Source: Dokdonella sp.
Lineage (GTDB): Bacteria > Pseudomonadota > Gammaproteobacteria > Xanthomonadales > Rhodanobacteraceae
Length of the DNA stretch: 7,577 nucleotides
Assembly (NCBI GenBank): GCA_030150315.1
Contig: JASLGB010000364.1
Span: 1-7,577 of the forward strand
Direction of reading: 5' to 3'
Positions 5,582 to 7,577 of this stretch are shown here, one piece after another. Position numbers and translations under genes: made by a program. Under the pieces are notes generated by a model, which was given only the letters and a program-made list of their open reading frames with translations, made no database searches and was not told where the DNA came from. The number at the start of each line of letters is the position of its first letter. The stretch's first letter is position 1.

Positions 5582-7577
5582 AGCTGAAGCGACTGCGCAT
5601 CGAGCAGTTCCGCAAGTTCGCCGGAGCGGTGGAAATCGACGGGCTGACGCAGGGACTGAACATCCTGCACGGCCCGAACGAAACCGGCAAAAGCACGATC
5701 GCGCAGGCGATCCGCACCCTGTTTTTCGAAAAGCACAACACCCGGGGCGAGGCCTTCGTCGGTGCGCTCTCGCCGCGCGGCAGCGTTTCGCCCGCGCCGA
5801 CGATCGAGGCCGACTTCCTGCTCGGCACACAGGCCTGCACGGTGGCCAAGACCTTCTTCGTCAAGCCGCGTGCCGAACTTCGCATCGACGGCGAGCGCTG
5901 GAGCAACGCCGAGGCGGACGAGCGGCTCGCCGCCGCGCTCGGCTTCGGCCTTCCGGGCAAGGGCAGCAGTCGCGCGGAAACACACGGCATTCCGGGCCTG
6001 CTGTGGATCGAGCAAGGCAGCAGCACGGCGCTCGACGCGCCGGTCGAGCATGCCTCCGAGGCGCTGGAGCAACGCCTGAAAAGCGTGCTCGGCGACATCG
6101 CCAGCTCGTCCGGCAACACGCTGATCGCCGCGATCCGCGCGGAACTGGGCACATTGCGCACGCCGACCGGGCGCGCCACCGGCCACCTCGCGGCGAGCGA
6201 GCGCGAACTGGAAAGCAAGCGTGCCGAGTGCGACGCGCTGCGCGAACAGGTCGAACGCTATGCCGCGCTGTCGGACACGTTGGCGCGGCAGATCGAGCAA
6301 CGCGATCGCCTCGAACGAGACCGCCCGTGGGAGCACTACGAGCGCGAGAAGCGCGCCGCGGAGGCACGCAAGGCCGCGCTGGAACCGGAGCAGCGCGCAC
6401 TGGAAACCAGCCGACAGCGTCTGCACGAGCTCAACGCGACGATTGCGCTGCTGCACGATCGCAACACCAGTCGCAGCACGGACCTCGCCGAACTGGCCAG
6501 ACTGCGCGCACAACTGGTGTCCCAAACGGAGTCGCACGAGGCCATGCGCGAGGCCAGTGCCGCCGCCCTGCAGCGCAAGTCGGCACGTTCCGAGGCACTG
6601 GGCGCGGCGCGCGAGCAGTACGCTGCCGCCGACCGCCAGCAGCGCCGCCGCGGACTTGAACGCGAACAGCAAAGCCTCGCGGCCGAGATCGCGCGCATCG
6701 AGAGCGTGCTGGAAAAAGCCGTGGCTGCGGCCGCCGCGATCGACGCCGCGCGCACCCGCGCGGCAGCGACACGCATCGACAACGCCGACCTGAACCGGCT
6801 GCTCGACTTGGAACGCAAGCGCCACGACATCGGCATCCAGCGCGAGGCCATCGCGACGCGCATCGCCTACCGCTTGCAGCCCGGCGTCGACATCGACGCC
6901 GGCGAACTGGGACAACTGGAAGGCACGGGCAGCCGCCACATCAGCGCACCGCTCACGTTGCGGATCGCCGGCGTCGGCGAAATCGACATCAGCCCCGGCG
7001 GCGAAGACATCGAGCGGCTCTCGGCCGAGGCGCAGGCGCTGGACGCCGCCATCGGGCAACTGTGCGACACACTCGGTGTGCGCGATCTGGCGGAGGCGCA
7101 GGCACGCCACGCGCATTTCCAGGAACTGGCGCGCCAGATCGAGGACGCACGGAAGCACCGTGACACGCTGCTCGATGGCGATGGCGAGGACGCCTGGCGC
7201 GAGAGGCGGGCGCAGGCGAACGGGCGTGCCAGCGAAATCGCGCGCCTGCTGGTTGAGCTTCCGGCGACGGAGGTCGAGGTATCGATCGAGGCCGCGCGGC
7301 ATGCGCTGGACGACGCCGAGATCCAATACCGCACCGCCGAGCAGGAACACGCCAGCCGGCACGCGGCGTGCAGCGCCGCGGAATACGCGCTCGGCGCATT
7401 GCGCGCCACGGTCGAGCGCGAAGCGCTGCGTCTGGAAAGTGCCGAGGCGATGCGCGCGGCCGAGGAACGGATTCTTGAATTCCAACAGGCCGTGGCGCGA
7501 AAGGACACGCTGGAAAAGGACATCGGCCAGATGAAAACCGCGCTGGCTGCACGCGATCCGCGCCTGATCGACGCCGA
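5578..7577 (+). CDS. SbcC/Rad50/YhaN-like coiled-coil ATPase, N-terminal 666 residues, runs off the window
   Basis: The frame stays open from ATG 5578 to the window end with no stop, so this is a 3'-truncated view of a larger gene. The N-terminus MKLKRLRIEQFRKF is the usual first strand of SMC/Rad50/RecF-type ATPases. Walker A is GPNETGKST (residues 32-40), and a Q-loop-like LWIEQG lies at 142-147 (Gln146). From about residue 185 the protein is Glu/Arg/Ala/Leu-rich, with long charged heptad-like stretches of coiled coil (about 185-430 and 480-660). They are separated at about 453-480 by a beta-rich insert with alternating hydrophobics and the turn SPGGED. No CxxC zinc hook is present; the visible cysteines are isolated. 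The ABC signature, Walker B and D-loop must lie downstream of the window. Family knowledge: such ATPases bind the Mre11-type nuclease and gate its access to DNA. The adjacent, overlapping nuclease gene fits this. A YhaN-type protein is the closest guess; true SbcC is less likely without a hook. Confidence 0.88.
   Translation, partial: MKLKRLRIEQFRKFAGAVEIDGLTQGLNILHGPNETGKSTIAQAIRTLFFEKHNTRGEAFVGALSPRGSVSPAPTIEADFLLGTQACTVAKTFFVKPRAELRIDGERWSNAEADERLAAALGFGLPGKGSSRAETHGIPGLLWIEQGSSTALDAPVEHASEALEQRLKSVLGDIASSSGNTLIAAIRAELGTLRTPTGRATGHLAASERELESKRAECDALREQVERYAALSDTLARQIEQRDRLERDRPWEHYEREKRAAEARKAALEPEQRALETSRQRLHELNATIALLHDRNTSRSTDLAELARLRAQLVSQTESHEAMREASAAALQRKSARSEALGAAREQYAAADRQQRRRGLEREQQSLAAEIARIESVLEKAVAAAAAIDAARTRAAATRIDNADLNRLLDLERKRHDIGIQREAIATRIAYRLQPGVDIDAGELGQLEGTGSRHISAPLTLRIAGVGEIDISPGGEDIERLSAEAQALDAAIGQLCDTLGVRDLAEAQARHAHFQELARQIEDARKHRDTLLDGDGEDAWRERRAQANGRASEIARLLVELPATEVEVSIEAARHALDDAEIQYRTAEQEHASRHAACSAAEYALGALRATVEREALRLESAEAMRAAEERILEFQQAVARKDTLEKDIGQMKTALAARDPRLIDA

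Noticed and set aside
5547..6659. A 370-codon open frame on the plus strand overlapping the start of the ATPase.
   Set aside because: It is out of frame with the ATPase, which has a good RBS, an ATGA overlap and recognisable motifs. The alternative frame is Arg-rich and motif-free.
5350..7485. A 711-codon open frame on the minus strand opposite the nuclease and ATPase genes.
   Set aside because: It lies antisense to a frame with Walker A, Q-loop and coiled coil. Its own translation shows no motif and is a composition artefact.

Overview
The window is GC-rich throughout, with tightly packed genes, all on the + strand. It looks like the chromosome of a high-GC Gram-negative bacterium, probably a proteobacterium, because it carries a TamA/TamB envelope pair. 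A gammaproteobacterium of the Xanthomonadales type would fit, but that placement is an impression and not something the sequence proves.

Layout: (1) 1-217, the last 71 codons of an Omp85-family outer-membrane barrel protein, best read as TamA. (2) 214-4005, a complete tamB (1263 aa) that starts with GTG inside the tamA stop codon (GTGA overlap). (3) 4006-4453, about 450 bases with no convincing gene but several inverted repeats, including a perfect 10-bp stem. (4) 4454-5581, a complete SbcD/Mre11/YhaO-like metallophosphoesterase (375 aa). (5) 5578 to the window end, the first 666 codons of an SbcC/Rad50/YhaN-like P-loop ATPase with long coiled coils. It overlaps the nuclease gene by ATGA and runs off the window without a stop.

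There are therefore two functional modules. tamA-tamB is an envelope module: the TamA barrel in the outer membrane and the inner-membrane-anchored TamB spanning the periplasm, implicated in moving proteins and/or phospholipids to the outer membrane. The second pair is a nuclease-ATPase DNA-processing module of the Mre11-Rad50 type. Each pair is translationally coupled by a 4-base overlap, and the long structured gap between them suggests separate transcription units.

The most interesting points are in the second module. The nuclease keeps the phosphoesterase scaffold, but two metal-ligand histidines of the Mre11/SbcD pattern are replaced (DxH is DxQ, GHxH is GDxH), one in each metal site. Its partner ATPase shows no CxxC zinc hook in the 666 residues visible, and its coiled coil is interrupted by a short beta-rich, glycine/proline-containing element. 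Together these mark a branch distinct from textbook SbcCD. I see no mobile element, CRISPR array, tRNA or rRNA.
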